Shown in pieces: positions 1-13,500 of a DNA stretch of 64,000 nt. The position numbers and the translations under genes were made by a program. Origin of the DNA: Metellina segmentata. Its lineage: Eukaryota; Arthropoda; Arachnida; Araneae; Tetragnathidae. Each line of letters opens with the position of its first letter. The first letter of the stretch is position 1. The notes under the pieces were generated by a model. That model was not told the DNA's origin and did no database searches. It saw only the letters and a program-made list of their open reading frames with translations. The stretch is from assembly GCA_947359465.1 (NCBI GenBank), contig OX375877.1:56932944-56996943 (forward strand), written 5' to 3'.

Positions 1-1160
1 AATTATTATACGAAAAAATACAAAAATTGTAACGACTCTTGAAATTTGTATAAAAGTTGACTGTAACGCCTAGCTTCCTCAATTTGAGGACAGCAAAATT
101 ATATGTCCTTTTTAAAAACGAAAATTTTTCAAAAGAAATTTTTTTTCTATTATAAGTTTATATAGTACTCTAATTTGAAATGCTAGTACAAATAAAATAT
201 TTTACCTAGAATTTAGGCGATGTAGCTAGACAGAAAGCAAATGCAAGCGTGAGACATGAAAAAACATGAAATGGCGATCCATATCACGGAGTTCTAAACA
301 ACCACATATACTTGGTAATTTGTGGGATACTTTCTGGTAATACCATATAGCAGAACAAACAATCGTTTCCGAAAAATGTCTAGGTTCTACTCGCTCTTTT
401 ATCCGCTGCACTGAATTGAGGACGCTGGGCGTTAATGGGTTAAGGAAATTTATCAAATTTGTCAATCTTTCTTCGGAAACAGATGAAACTGAGGAAGAGG
501 CCCTTCTGTACCATGCTTTCAGGAACTCTTCTTGAAAACAAGACTCAACCATTGGATAGAATATTGATACACATTTGTCAGTAGTGACTCCTAACGTTTA
601 CAATGGTCTTAGATACGTTTCCAGTTTATCATACAGAGATGGCATTGAGATTTTCTCATGCATTTGAACGGAGATGACCAGTTTCAACAATTATCTTACA
701 TATATAGCCACCAACAGTTCATCTCTGCCAAATCGAGCTACGAGGCTATCAACTGCTTTAGCGTAGTTGGCTCCGGTTGGTGGAAAACGTTCTACAACTT
801 CTCGAGCAAGGATCCATTTATGATGGCTTGAACAAGGTATTGAAATTTGTTTTCCGATGCAGTATCTCCATCACTATGAATGTGTTGGAATTTGACTTCA
901 AAAAGGAATACATTCTATTATATCGCCATTGAATTGTCTCAACTCTAATTTCGGTAGATTTAATTTATTTTAAGAATTAGGGATAACAAGAAGAGGTTTA
1001 GACTCACCAGCCATTGGCATTGTTGCTTGATTTCGATTCAACTCCAGTTCATATTGTATTTGTCTATCTAGTTCATCATACTTTTTTGTATTTCTTTTTC
1101 TTGTTCATCATACTCTATTTGTCTTGCTATAACAAGAGAGTAATTCCCTTATTTCAAATG
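1..1160 (-). pseudogene. Remnant of a BEL/Pao retrotransposon gag gene
   Basis: Read on the minus strand, about 1130 down to 226 gives gag-like text in several frames. A coiled-coil-like stretch rich in D, E, Q and K comes first, then a motif of the LPKLELRQFNGDI type that usually opens the BEL/Pao gag core. Pieces resembling the rest of the core follow. An open stretch at 226-552 (108 codons) contains CFQEEFLKAWYRRASS and ends without a zinc knuckle. Frameshifts and stops occur throughout, so it is not functional. No LTR is visible here, and the piece may continue left of the window. It lies downstream of the last visible exon of the CUB protease gene, probably in its next intron. Assignment rests on remembered family motifs. 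Confidence 0.5.
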
Positions 1161-1474
1161 AGTGCAAACATCTAGATTTGAAGAGGCCGCTTAACATTGA
1201 AAAAGCTACAAAGTAACCTGGGACAGTAACTGCTACAGTGCCATAAAGTGACGTATATTTTGTAACTATTGTTTTTTCTATAAATGCAGAGCGTATTATG
1301 TGAAATATACGATTTCCAAATATCGTTTTACTAGGAGATTTAGAACTCTATCCAGAGCATTTAAAGTATATTTATTTTTAAGAACCTTACAGTTTTCTAT
1401 TTCAGAACATTTCTGCTGTTCTTATGCATAGAATACTTCTTTAAAAGAGGTTCTTCATAAATTTGAAAACATAC

Positions 1475-1557
1475 CACAAACGGATATCTATTTGGAGGAT
1501 CCACAGCTTTACCACCAATTATACGTTCGTCTTCTAATTTATTTTCTTGACCACAGC
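1475..1557 (-). CDS. Exon: interdomain Cys and activation site R|IIGG
   Basis: The acceptor CTTTTTTTAG precedes GC TGT GGT CAA, and the donor is GTG|GTATGT. The 83-base exon encodes CGQENKLEDERIIGGKAVD and ends PNRYPFV. Cleavage after Arg would free the IIGG amino terminus typical of trypsin-like enzymes. The Cys of CGQ is placed to pair with the Cys of PICLP in the catalytic domain (seen in the paralogue at 61.7 kb). It ends in phase 0, the entry phase of the His-region exon of the right-hand gene, so the exon order is conserved. Confidence 0.85.
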
Positions 1558-4500
1558 CTAAAAAAAGTAAAGAAATTTTATGAAACATATTGTTAGACTT
1601 ATATATAATTGAACTACAGAAAACAAAAGGCATACTGAATTACGAAATCACTTCCATTCGTTACTTTGAAGCTCTGTAAAGACAGTGCTTTGATAAACGT
1701 TTTTGTACAACCTTCTACAAAATTGATTCGCATTTTTTTTGTATTGATTTTATCGTCCCCATGTTTACAACCAGAATATGCAATTTAATTTATGTTAAAC
1801 TTTAGAAAAGAACGTATTTATAACCACCTTGTTACAAGTAGATTTAAAAACTATACTATCCCCTCTCTTGATATATTCTTTAATGATTTGAAGACAATAA
1901 ATAATCTACTTTAGTAAAATGTTCTGTTTAATCGCATGTCCAACTGTATTTGTATCTTTTTACGTAGAATACATTTTACATTTCGAAAACGGGGAACCAA
2001 GCCTAATTTTTAAGTGTCACAAAAAACGCGTAAATACGAAAAATTTAATAATTTGTGAAATAAAAATGATATATAAATGAACGATATCACGTTCAAGAGA
2101 TCATTAAACAAAGAATGTTACAAACCCTCATTGAAATTTCGTTGACATCATCTGCTGATGCAATCGCAGCGCAAAGTTAAGTCACGAAAATGCGCTCTGC
2201 TGCTCACATTAATTTATTCGAGCTCCAGTCTCCTATGTGTGAGCAGGACGTTTGAGATGTCATTTTTTTTGTAGCATATTTCATTCTAATTCACCATATG
2301 ACATCACTGACGTATTCCATGCATTAAACCTAGCAGTTGTGTCCCGACACAGCCCATCCGTTTTTTCTCTTGCATTGCTTGAATCACACACAGTAATTAA
2401 GTCTAATTATTTAATTATTTAATTAAGTCTAGTAAGAGTAGAGACACAGTAATTAATAACTAAGTGAATAAATAGTTTACTTATGAACTTACCACAGAAC
2501 ATCTTTGGTGAGGGTAGAACAACGCCATCTATAAAAATTAAAAGCAAACAATTTAATTTTAGCTCATAAAACAATGAATGCCTCACAGTTTCATTGTAAA
2601 GCATCCACCTATTAGAATTATACATCTTCCATGTACCGATGATTAATGTTAAAGGATATTGTAAACTTATAGCTCTATGCACCCAAAAAGACAAAGCATG
2701 TGTCCAGCTCCCGCGAGTTGGTATTCAAGTCACGTGGTTTGGACAAATATTCTTTATCACTCAGATAATACTAGATTTTCGAGGATGTAGTTTTGGTTCT
2801 AACCCTCAACACACTTAAAGACTGAAAAACCACACATCTAATTATATAAAATTGTAAAACCTGCTGTTACCGTGGCTATTAGATTGGTTGTGGGACGTCA
2901 CGAGTAGGTGGAGTTTCTAATGGTTTTGATTGGTTGTGTGATGTCGTGAGCGTAACCATACACGGAATATCAAAAATCCTTACATTAGAAATCTACGTGG
3001 AAATAACGTAGAGTATAAAACGATCTCGTTGTTTTACTAGTGTTGATCAAAAGTTAAGTTTTCCACTAATATTGTTTTACAAGTATTGCTCAAAAAGAAA
3101 CACTATGCGAAAGCAAGGCAAGTTGACACATAATAGTAGGAAAAGGCTTATACACTGTCAGTGATCAGCAAAAGTTAAATTATAGTGGTAAAATAAGGTT
3201 TTTTCATAGCTAGTGAGATCACGCAATGTTAGGTTTTTAAAAAGATATCAATGAAGTTTGACCAAATTAAATAAATGATGTTACTCATTCGTCGTATGAC
3301 GGGACCTTTTATTTCAGTTTTGAAATAATTCATAGATTCAATTCAGCCTTTAAAAATGTTCTATTGGTTCTTTCCTTGGAATTATTCGGAACGATTCCAT
3401 TGACCCATTCTATAGAATAGAATCCTTTGGATGGATTCCATTGACCCATTCTATAGAATAGAATCCTTTGGATGGATTCCATTGACCCATTCTATAGAAA
3501 AGAATCCTTTGGATGGATTTCATTGATCCTTTAGATTAAAGCCCTTTTGAAGGATTTAATTGATCCCTTAGATTAAAATCCTTTTAAAAATTCTATTACT
3601 TCAATCATTAGGAATCGTTTGGAAAGATTTTATTGCTCTTTTTCTTGTAATATAATTCTTTGGAAAGATTATGTTGCTGTTTTCCTTATAATATAAATAT
3701 AAATATTCTATTGATGAAGAAGGTAAGAATTGGTTAGTCCTATAGGAAAGACTATAAATTCCAGGGTGGAATTATACATGGGGTTAAAATAAGTTATAGA
3801 TTAGTACATTAACAAAGTGCTTTTATAGCTGTGGGATTTAACAGAGTTTCTAGTTCAAAGCTTATTGTTTGCTGCCTAAAGCTATAACCGTGACAACTAG
3901 TCGAGGGAGAAAACCGTCCACGACTATTGACATGCAAGCTCTTGTGTTTAACAGTCTCTTTCTAATGAGCTTCTAATCTTTTCGAAAGTCTATTTAGTCA
4001 AGTTCAATTGCCTTCTCGTCGAACCACACTATACTTTAATCGTATCTCAGGAAATAAAAACTTTGCTACCTGAATCAGTGATTACAAAATATGCACTGAA
4101 TCCTTTCCCGCTCTCACAACAGGCTGAGCGAAACATGAAAAGCATCGAATTATTTGAAGATATCATTGTTTCGGGTCGTTTTTGCTGACAGTACCTGAAA
4201 TAGAAATCAATTTCATGATGTGGGTCACCTTTGATAATTTTGATACATTTCTAAATAATATAGATTTATTGCTCTTGCTTTTTTTTATTTTGGACACCTA
4301 AGGAGCCGAGCCTGGAAGAACTTGCAGCTCAATGTCTACAGAACTTAGAAAAATGTTTAGTCTAAGTTTTTTTTATACAACATTTGAATAAAAATACTAT
4401 TAAATACAGTAGAACTCCAACTGTCCAAATTCCAGTTATCTGGATAGCCAACTATACAGAACACATTGAGAGTAAAATGAAATCAGCAAAATCTGCGTTT

Positions 4501-7500
4501 TTAAAGTTTCTTATCAGCGAATGGACAAAAAAGAAGAGGACGAAGTGTGAGTTGAGGACATACGAAACATCATAGTAAAATTTCCTGGATGTCCCGAATG
4601 CAGTGCAGAAGACGCGAGTGGCTGATTTGTGTTTTTCGAACCTTGGATATAAATTCTCAGTGATGATGATCTCACTCAAAATGTGAGAGAACTTTTTGAT
4701 GACCCGGAAGATGACGCCGACATGCTACCAAACCAGAGACGGGACCGTCTGCTAGTAAGGCATATGAGTGTCTTGACACAGCCAAAAAATTGGACGGAGC
4801 TACAGTAGGGTGGAGCGAAAAACACTAATTTCGGAAATTGAAAACGTCTATGGTGGGAATAGTTGGGGACTACCATGCTTATTAATAATACAAAATATGA
4901 GCTTAATCAATTAATATCTTCAGGTGCCAAAATCACTTTGAAATTTCGAAATTTTGCGAATTTATTCACAAAAACAATCATAACGCATTTAAAAAATTTA
5001 ATGCATCTTATTTAAAACCATGGGTGGGTGAAATGAACTTCCCTACTTGTACAAAAAAAGTGTTACACCTAACATTATCCCCGAAAATAAAAAAAATTCC
5101 CTTTTTTAGAGCGCTATATAACTTATGTCTCCACTCCTCTCAATAGACTCATCATTGCGTTCCTCGTTACAAAAGTGAGCTTCCCTTTCTTCGCTTGTTA
5201 GTAAGGGATAAATAACTCATATTTCACCACATGGAGTGGAGGTGTCTGGGTTTCTTTAAATACCCGCCCACTTTTTATGTAAATATCTAGTAGTGTGTAT
5301 GCTCCTGCAAATGCCCTACCGATCTAGTCTATCGAGGTCTATCTAAAACTAAGTCCTTTGTTCAAATTGATTTGCTTTCGTTTGTTGGTGCGTATTTTAC
5401 TGTTTATTTTTACATATTTTAGGTATTTTTTACATAGAATTTTAATCTTTAATTTCAGTTTTGTTTCGGTTTGGTTTGTTTTGTTTGTTAAGAATACACG
5501 GTTCAGTGAATAAGTCGAAATGCCTAGGACACGATCAGTAGATGTATGCCCTGTGTTTGGAATGGCTGAAATAATGAAGCCTAATATGCTTCCAACATAT
5601 GCAGATGTTATGAAGCATTATATTTACATACAGAAAGATTATAAAAGAGATACTAGTATGTGGCTGATGTATGTTCAATTTTAATTTAAGAGCTTTAAGG
5701 ATTATGGGGAAAAAGTTCGATTCCAACTGTAACAAACAAATAAATAATATATATGCTGAAAAAATACCATAAAGCATATAGAAATATTAAGAAACTATTA
5801 AAAAATACTGGCAAACTAGATTTCTCGAAAAAGGTTGTGTCCTTCAGGGAATCAACAGAAAAATATATATTTGATATTAGCATATGTAAATGTAAGAACT
5901 TTCTCAGTTGTACTTTCAAAATGAAAGTACCTATTGCTAAATGAGCTTTTTTAACAGATCAAAGGACATTTCGAAAAATGGTCATTGGAAATGTGGAAAA
6001 ACCAACAAAATGCTTGAAGAAAATATTTCAGCTTAAAGAAAGAGAAGAAGAGAGCCAAAACGTTCAACTCAAAGATTGTAAAGGAAAACAATCCAAAATA
6101 CTCTCGCCCTCTATTACGTGAGCTACTTTGAGTATTAATTTGTTTAAGAACTCTAATGACACTATGACCACAATCATTGATAATAATTCTCCTTAAACTT
6201 CACAAACGAGAACTAAACTTCCAAATGTAGCTCAGGCTTGTGACAGAACTGGTGTTTACGATAGATCGGCAGCAATTCTAATAAATGCTGCTTTGAAGGA
6301 TATGGGGAAAATTTCCAAGGATTATTCTTCAAACATAGTTGATCGTAGTAAAATTAGAAGAGAAAGGACAAAGACCAGCAGCTACCTGAAAAGGAAAAAT
6401 GAGGAAACTACCTCTTTATCAGAATATGGAATATACTTTTATGAGCGAAAGGATTAAACTTTAGAAATGTTTAAAGAAAGAGAAAGGATTGCTAGAAAGA
6501 CGGTAACAGAAGAACATATTGTTCTAATTCTAGAACCAGGATCAAAATATATGGGACATGTCACTCCTACAACTGGCTCTTCTCAAAATATTAAAACAAG
6601 TATTTTAACTTTTTTGGAGAAAAATATCGATCTTTCTAAGACGCAAGTGGTTCGTTGTGATGGTACAGTGGTAAATACACGTTTGAAAAATGGAGTCATT
6701 CGACAAATCGAGCTCTTTTTAGGACGTCCTGTGCCTCGGTTTATTTGTTTATTACATACAAATGAGTTGCCCAGCTACCTTTACGTCATTTGTTAAAACA
6801 TTTAGAAGGGAAAACCAATGGACCAAAAGCATACAGCGGAGAAATTGGAAAAATGTTAGAATCTTGTGAAGAATTGCCTTTAACAAACTTTGAAAAGATG
6901 GAAGTAACTTTGCCAGATATTGTCCTACAGAATCTTAGCATTGATCAACGATACCTTTAAGAAATGTGCACAGGGATATCAGATAAATATATTCCATTAA
7001 GCTTGTCACAAAGATCCAGGAAAATTGAATCTTTCCAGATGGTTGACGACGGCAAATAGAATTTGAAGGTTATATGTTTCAACAGATGATCCAACCCAAA
7101 ACTTGAAACACTTAGCAGAGTATGTTGTGAAGGTACACTCATATGTGTGGTATAAAATTAAAAGTAAGTCATCATGTCGGTACGGGAATCTTCATTTTTA
7201 CAATATTTTAAATAAATCGAGATTTTTGCCTGATGATTTAAAAATTGTAATCGATCTAACTTTGCAAAGAAATGCTTATCATGCCCATCCAGAAAATATT
7301 ATATTGGCAATGTTAGCTGATGATCGAAAACACGTCAATTGAGCCTTAGAAGAATTTAAAATTAAGACAAAAAATAAAGTTGGAAAGAATATTCGAGAGT
7401 TCGAAATTCCCAAGTTAAACTTCAAAGCAGACGATTACATAAATCTAATTGAATGACAATCAAATTCCATTACAGATCCACCGCTTACAGTATCTCTTTC

Positions 7501-10500
7501 TGATGATCAAGTCTATGATTCTAGACATTCCAACCAATAGTAACATGTTTAACTTTCCATGCTATTTACTGGCAGTAGAAAATTGCGTTAAATTAGTAAC
7601 TGAATCATATAGTATAGTATGTGGTACAGAGGCACGAGATGGATTTATTCGGTCAAGAATTGCTTCTAGTCTTTCTTTACCCAGATTTGAAACCAAAAGC
7701 CAATATCAACCACTTTTAAGCTATACCACTTGCCAGAAACTTCAATTTAAATTTTTAGGGTAAGCAAGTAACTTAAATTGAAATTTTTAGCGGGGTGGAA
7801 CTCGATATGCAGCCACCTCCTCGTGCTGAGTTCTGGGTTGTTTTCATAATGCAAAAACAGCGAAGAGCTGCAAGGAGAAGTGCCGGTCGCAATGATGAGA
7901 CTATTGAGAGGAGTGGAGACGCGAGTGATAGCGGTCTAAAAAAAGGGGAAATTTTATATTTTCCGGGATAATGTCAGGTGTAAAACTTTTTTTTACACGC
8001 TGGGAAGTTCATTTTACCCACACATGTCTTTAAATAAGATGTATTAAATTTTTTAAATGCGTTATTATTATTTTTGTGAAAAAAATGGCAAAATTTTGAA
8101 ATTTCAAAGTGATTTTGGCACCTGAAAAAATTAATTGATTTGGCTCATATTTTGTATTATTAATAAGCATGGTAGTCCCCAACTATTCCCACCATAGGCG
8201 TTTTCAATTTCCGAAATTCGTGCTTTCGCTCCACCCTAAGCTACAGCCTGAGTGCGACCATATATAGCTACTCACCGCCAAGCGCATCCGAGGCTTGACT
8301 AAACGGAACGAGTAAAGACAGCAACAACTTGCTTTGAATATTATGTTTAAGCAATTTTAATGCAGTATGTAAGAACACAAGATTGTTTTCATAGTCATCA
8401 AATTACAATATTCGCTTTTTATACTAAAGACCCTTTTTTCGTGAACTATCCGATTATCCGGATAGTTAGTTATCCGGATGGGGTCTGAATCTAGTTGATC
8501 CGGTTAATTGGAGTTCTACTCTACTACAATTCTGATGTAGTTGTTGTGGTTCTTTATTCATCGAACAAATTCAGAGGAAAAGTGAACCTCATTTATTTTA
8601 TCTGGTACGACCCAGAACACTGGGAAATCCATCCACAGGTTATTTTAAAGCCAAATCACCATGAGTCTTCCCCGGGCGTTTAGATAAATTTTAAAAGGAA
8701 GCTCAAGGTTCATGCGACACGCACCGATGAATCCGAGTTTCCGGCACGAGCGGGGAAAACTTTATAGTTCTGCGCGCTTGTTCATTTGCGTCTTGCGATT
8801 CTTCTTTGACGTCAACTACACATCTCCATATTACCAATGTATATATTTCATTGAAAGGTTTAAATACATATTTAACGTCACGCATCCACATGTCCTCCCC
8901 AGATGTCCTGACTGAGGACTCGCAAAGTACGCTCTCAAACCTTTCTCTCTTTTGCGTCGTCTGGAAACGGACATTTCCACCAAACCAAGGCTCGTCATCT
9001 GACCTTGGTTCAAAATTACGTGGTGTTGTCCTGAGATCTTTCCTTTCGGAGATGATCCTGTACCTTCGTCAATAGAGCGTTGTGTTGCTCCAGTTCGACG
9101 TTTATTGAAAAATATCAATATAAATGATGTCAATCCAGGTGACTTCCAGACTCTATCAATACAGAACTTTGAAACAAAGTAAGTGAAATGTAAAAACTAC
9201 AGTTAAAGTATACAGACAGTGTAAAAAAATGCAATATTTAACCGAATGCCATATGTGATTCATATCGTGAACCTTTCTTTTTATCTTTTTCTGCATTACA
9301 ATTTTCTAATTGGGATGGAGAAGAGTTAGTTATCAAAATGGGATATTGATTCGTAAGATTTACATTTCTCGTTAAATATTATTTATTTTGCAAATCATAC
9401 AATTATAATTCTGAATACTTATTTGAAAAATTGTTACCCAAGCAACTAGAAAATAAATGTTTTTCATTATTTACCTCGTGTAGTCTTTCTTGAAATTTCC
9501 TGTTAAGCTTACCGCTAGGTAATCATTGGGACACAATAAATTTTCAGAATAGATATCGAAAATTTCATTGAATTTGACTAGAATTCTTTTTCCTTCTGGT
9601 GCCTGAAATATAAAAAAAATGTACATTGAAATAGAATTTAGGAAGCAAAATAAAGTTCCTATCATAATGGGGAAACGTTTTTGGAATGTGCTCTTACAAA
9701 TTGCATCTTTTAATTTATCTGCCTGTTACGTCAAGGAAATGATTTTTATTTGTGAAGGTCTATTTCAATTACTCGAATTCTTCAACAGAATTGTCTTTCT
9801 GTATGACTGAATGGGACAAACTGAAAGTTGTTCAACAAGTCTTGACTGATGCTCTTTGCACACGATTTGTTGAACCAAACATTTTTAATAAAAAATTAGA
9901 GTTAGAACTGGTCATGTAACTAACAATTACTTCAGCTATCATATTTTAAGAGAAAGACAAAAACGAAAATTTATAATCAGTTAAATTGAACTATGGACTG
10001 ATGAAGTTAAAAATTGTATAAGCAGTACGTATTTTACACTAACGAATGATTACTTACAACTCTTAAACAATAAAATCAATATTTGTTTGGAAAAAATTTT
10101 CAAGCAAAAGTACTTGCATATGTAAAATATGTTTGTGCATTAATATTTTCAGTCCATTTAACTAATAGAAGTATTGATTGCAATTCTGTCTCATGAAGGG
10201 TTTTACGTACATGACTGATCACACATTATAATAAAAGAACAGTTCATTTGCAGCTACATACATATATAAGCATCTTTACCTCTATTTTCCAAATACAAAG
10301 GTTGTTTTCTGGATAGAATTGATGAGGGAAATTAGGCGTCGCAAAAATTCCAGTGCTGACACCTTTGAAAAGCCGAGAACAATCCGTGTAGTATAAATTT
10401 ACCGTAAACTTAAATCCACGCGACTCAACTTTAGAATTCGAAAAGAATCGAATTTGCATTTGTGAACTCGCAGATAAATGTGTAAAATTTCCTCGGTTTC

Positions 10501-13500
10501 CACAGTACCTAGAAAAGACAGGACAAAAGGAATTAAGTAAGTAACCTGTAGGCGGAGCTAATAAGATTTGGTTTTATCGAAGCTCTATAGTATGTTACGA
10601 TTAAGCATTTAATTACAAATTTAATAATATCTTCTTAGCTATTTTTTATGCTCGCATTTTTCTGTTTTTGTATAAGAGGTGTTTCCTGCCAAGATAAATG
10701 TACGTGTTACCTGTGCGTATTTCGAATATGACATCAGTTTACTGGTTTTTCAACTACAATTGCATCAATCGTCAGTAAAAGAAAATCCAACGAACGAATT
10801 CGGAATTGATGTAGGATAGTTGACTGGTCAAACCCAATCGCATTCAACTCTTAAATGATGATAAGTTACATTTTAAGCTAACTCCGATACGTATCATGGG
10901 ACGGTATTTGGGTAGCGGATTTACTTGACTTTCCAATATATATTTGTCTTTTTTTCTCTAAGTTAATTAGTTGTAGATATATTAATATTTTAAACAAGGT
11001 GGGAAAACAGGAAGTAGTTATAGAAAACCCCTTAAGTAACTGGTTGAAAGACCTAAAACCTGTGGAAATTTCGATTTATAACTTCCTTTTTTAGCAACTA
11101 TAATTTTAGAATGGTTTCTCAAATGTTTAAATGGTTTCTCTGAATAGTGTTTGAAATATCGTGACCGCTTTGGAAACTAAGAACAAAATTATTTACACAA
11201 GCAGTAAACTCAAGAGTGTCAAACGATGCAACCCCTTCAAACTATTTTGTACTCTAAATTAATTTATATGCATTATTTCCTCACTTCAAATATTATAACA
11301 CAAAAAGTTATTGCTGAATTTTCATAAAACTTTCAGAACTTTTTCTTCATACCGTTTTCAAGTGAATGAACTAGAACAATTATGCTGAGTCAAAAAGTTT
11401 TTTAACTATGGTAATTTATTTAAGAAATAGGGCTATAAAACTATCAAAAATCTAGTATTCATTTTTCGATCGCTTGTAAAATTTGTGTTTAGTAAAATAT
11501 CCTTTTGATTGTAGTTTATTCCTTAGAAAAATGCTTGTAGTTTATTTTGGTAGCTTCATTTTTAAATTGGTTGAATGAATTTTCAGTTAGCACATTGAAG
11601 TTTTTGACAAATTTCTTAAACATTTCGTACATAACTATCATTTTTACAAAATTATTAATATATACATTTTAAATATTAAAAGCCCAATGCTATTGTTTAA
11701 TAACACTAAGCAAAAATATCATAGAAGTGTTTCTATACCACATTTAAAAAAAAGGGTCTCGAACATGTCCGGATACCTTATCTCAAATATACTGGGTTGG
11801 TTCGGTTTTTCTGTGGAGCAGAATATCTTCTATCCACGGAAATGTGTAAATAACTATCTCACAGGACAGGTGACGTCAATAGCATGTAATTTGCACATGC
11901 ACGTCGTGTAACTTAGATTATTGTGCGAGCTGCATGATTGTAAACATGGAATAAAGCAACGTCCATCTTTCCACATTTTACTATTTTATTTCAATAAAGG
12001 TAAAAAAGCTTCTGAAGTGCATAAAAAGATTTGCAATGTGTACGGGGATGATGCCTTAACAGAACGTATGTGTCAAAAGTGGTTCACCAAGTTAAATTCC
12101 GGTGATTTTGAATTCATCAACGTGTCCAGCACATGTCGCACAGCGACGATTGGCTCACCCGTAATAAGAGCTACCGTTGGTAAAAATGCATCCCAAACTG
12201 TAGGGTAGATTGCTACGGAACTCAATATACCCCACACAGTTGTGAAAAATTTGGGACACGTTTCTCCCTCAATATTTGACTGCTCACACTTCTATCTGCG
12301 ACACGCTCCTTAAACGCCAGGAAAAAGATTCATTTTTGAAACTGTTGGTTACGTGTGATTAAAAGGGGATTGTCCTTGACAAAGTCAATCGGAAGAGATC
12401 ATGTGGAAAGAGTAGCGAGCCACCACAATCAACCTCGAAGACGGGATTGCACCATACAAATATTATGCTCTCAGTGTGATGGAATTATAAGGGTATCTTT
12501 TATTATGAGCTCTTCTTACAATCAACTCAGACGTATACAGCTCCGAGTTAAGAAGATTGGATCAAGCCATACGTCCAAAGTGTCCAGAAGTGGCAAATCG
12601 TAAAGGAGTCATCTGTCAACATCATAATACCAGACCCCATTCTGCATTAAGGACACGACAGAAGTTGTAAAGACTTGGTTGGGATGTTTTTCCTCAACCT
12701 GCCTATTCTACAAACATTACGCTCCCACGGATTACCACCTATTCCAATCGCTACAGAATTCTTTGAACGGTATAATATTGGCTAACGATAGGGTAAAAAT
12801 GCAACGTATAAATACAACAATAACGTAAAAATGCTTATGAATCAGTTTTTCGCCAGTAAACCTCATGCGTGTTTCATGAAAGTAATGCACTCTATAACAA
12901 AAAAATCGACGCACCAAGTAGGAATCATCCGATTACTTTGAAATTTCGTATGCAAAAATGTTTTGACCAAATATGCAAATGATTAAAATTTGGTGTCCAA
13001 TGGATGAATAGTGCGATCTCCAGCGCATCGGAACTGCGCATCCAGCAGATGTATATAAGGAGTTTTTCTTGAACTGTTGTTAAAAATTTCTGCTGCATTG
13101 CGATTTAGGATATCTTTCAACGACTGAAAAAATGTCTCGCTGCAGTATTCGAGCTCATTACGACCAACTTTCAGAGTTTGAAAGAGGTCGTAGCATTGGA
13201 TTGAAAGAGGCAGGTTGGGCAAATCGGAGAATCGCTCGTCATGTGAGTCGAAGCGATGCGGCGATTAAAAGATGCTGGCAAGAGTGGGTGGACAATGGCA
13301 GATTTCAGCGTCATTACGGTAGCGGTTGACGTAGGGCCACAACCGATCGCGAGGACAGAGTGATTGTCAGATCAGATGTCACAGCGCCTGATTCATCGCT
13401 ATCAACCATCAGTTGTGCGACCCACACACGAGTGTCCACCATGACCATTCACAGACGGCTGAGAGAGCGAAATCTACGCTCGTACCGACCGTTACGCCAC

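Larger units (their letters stand above)
4407..8521 (+). mobile_element. pogo/Tigger-like element, split by a later insertion
   Basis: The ends are inverted: the left reads CAGTAGAACTCCAACTG after TA (4405-4406), and the right reads (complement) GAGTAGAACTCCAATTA before TA (8522-8523). TA target sites and CAGTAGAACTCC ends are typical of pogo/Tigger elements. Taking out the insertion at 4806-8238 and one 8 bp duplicate leaves only about 674 bp. The plus-strand text there has broken frames (an acidic stretch with DLTQNVRELFDD, then QPECDH and KRIRGLTKRNE) resembling a transposase C-terminus. It is a dead, internally deleted copy in an intron of the CUB protease gene. Confidence 0.6.

Noticed and set aside
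9575..9810. Open frame at 9619-9810 (plus) as a gene
   Set aside because: It has no recognisable domain and lies antisense in a CUB gene intron next to an exon.
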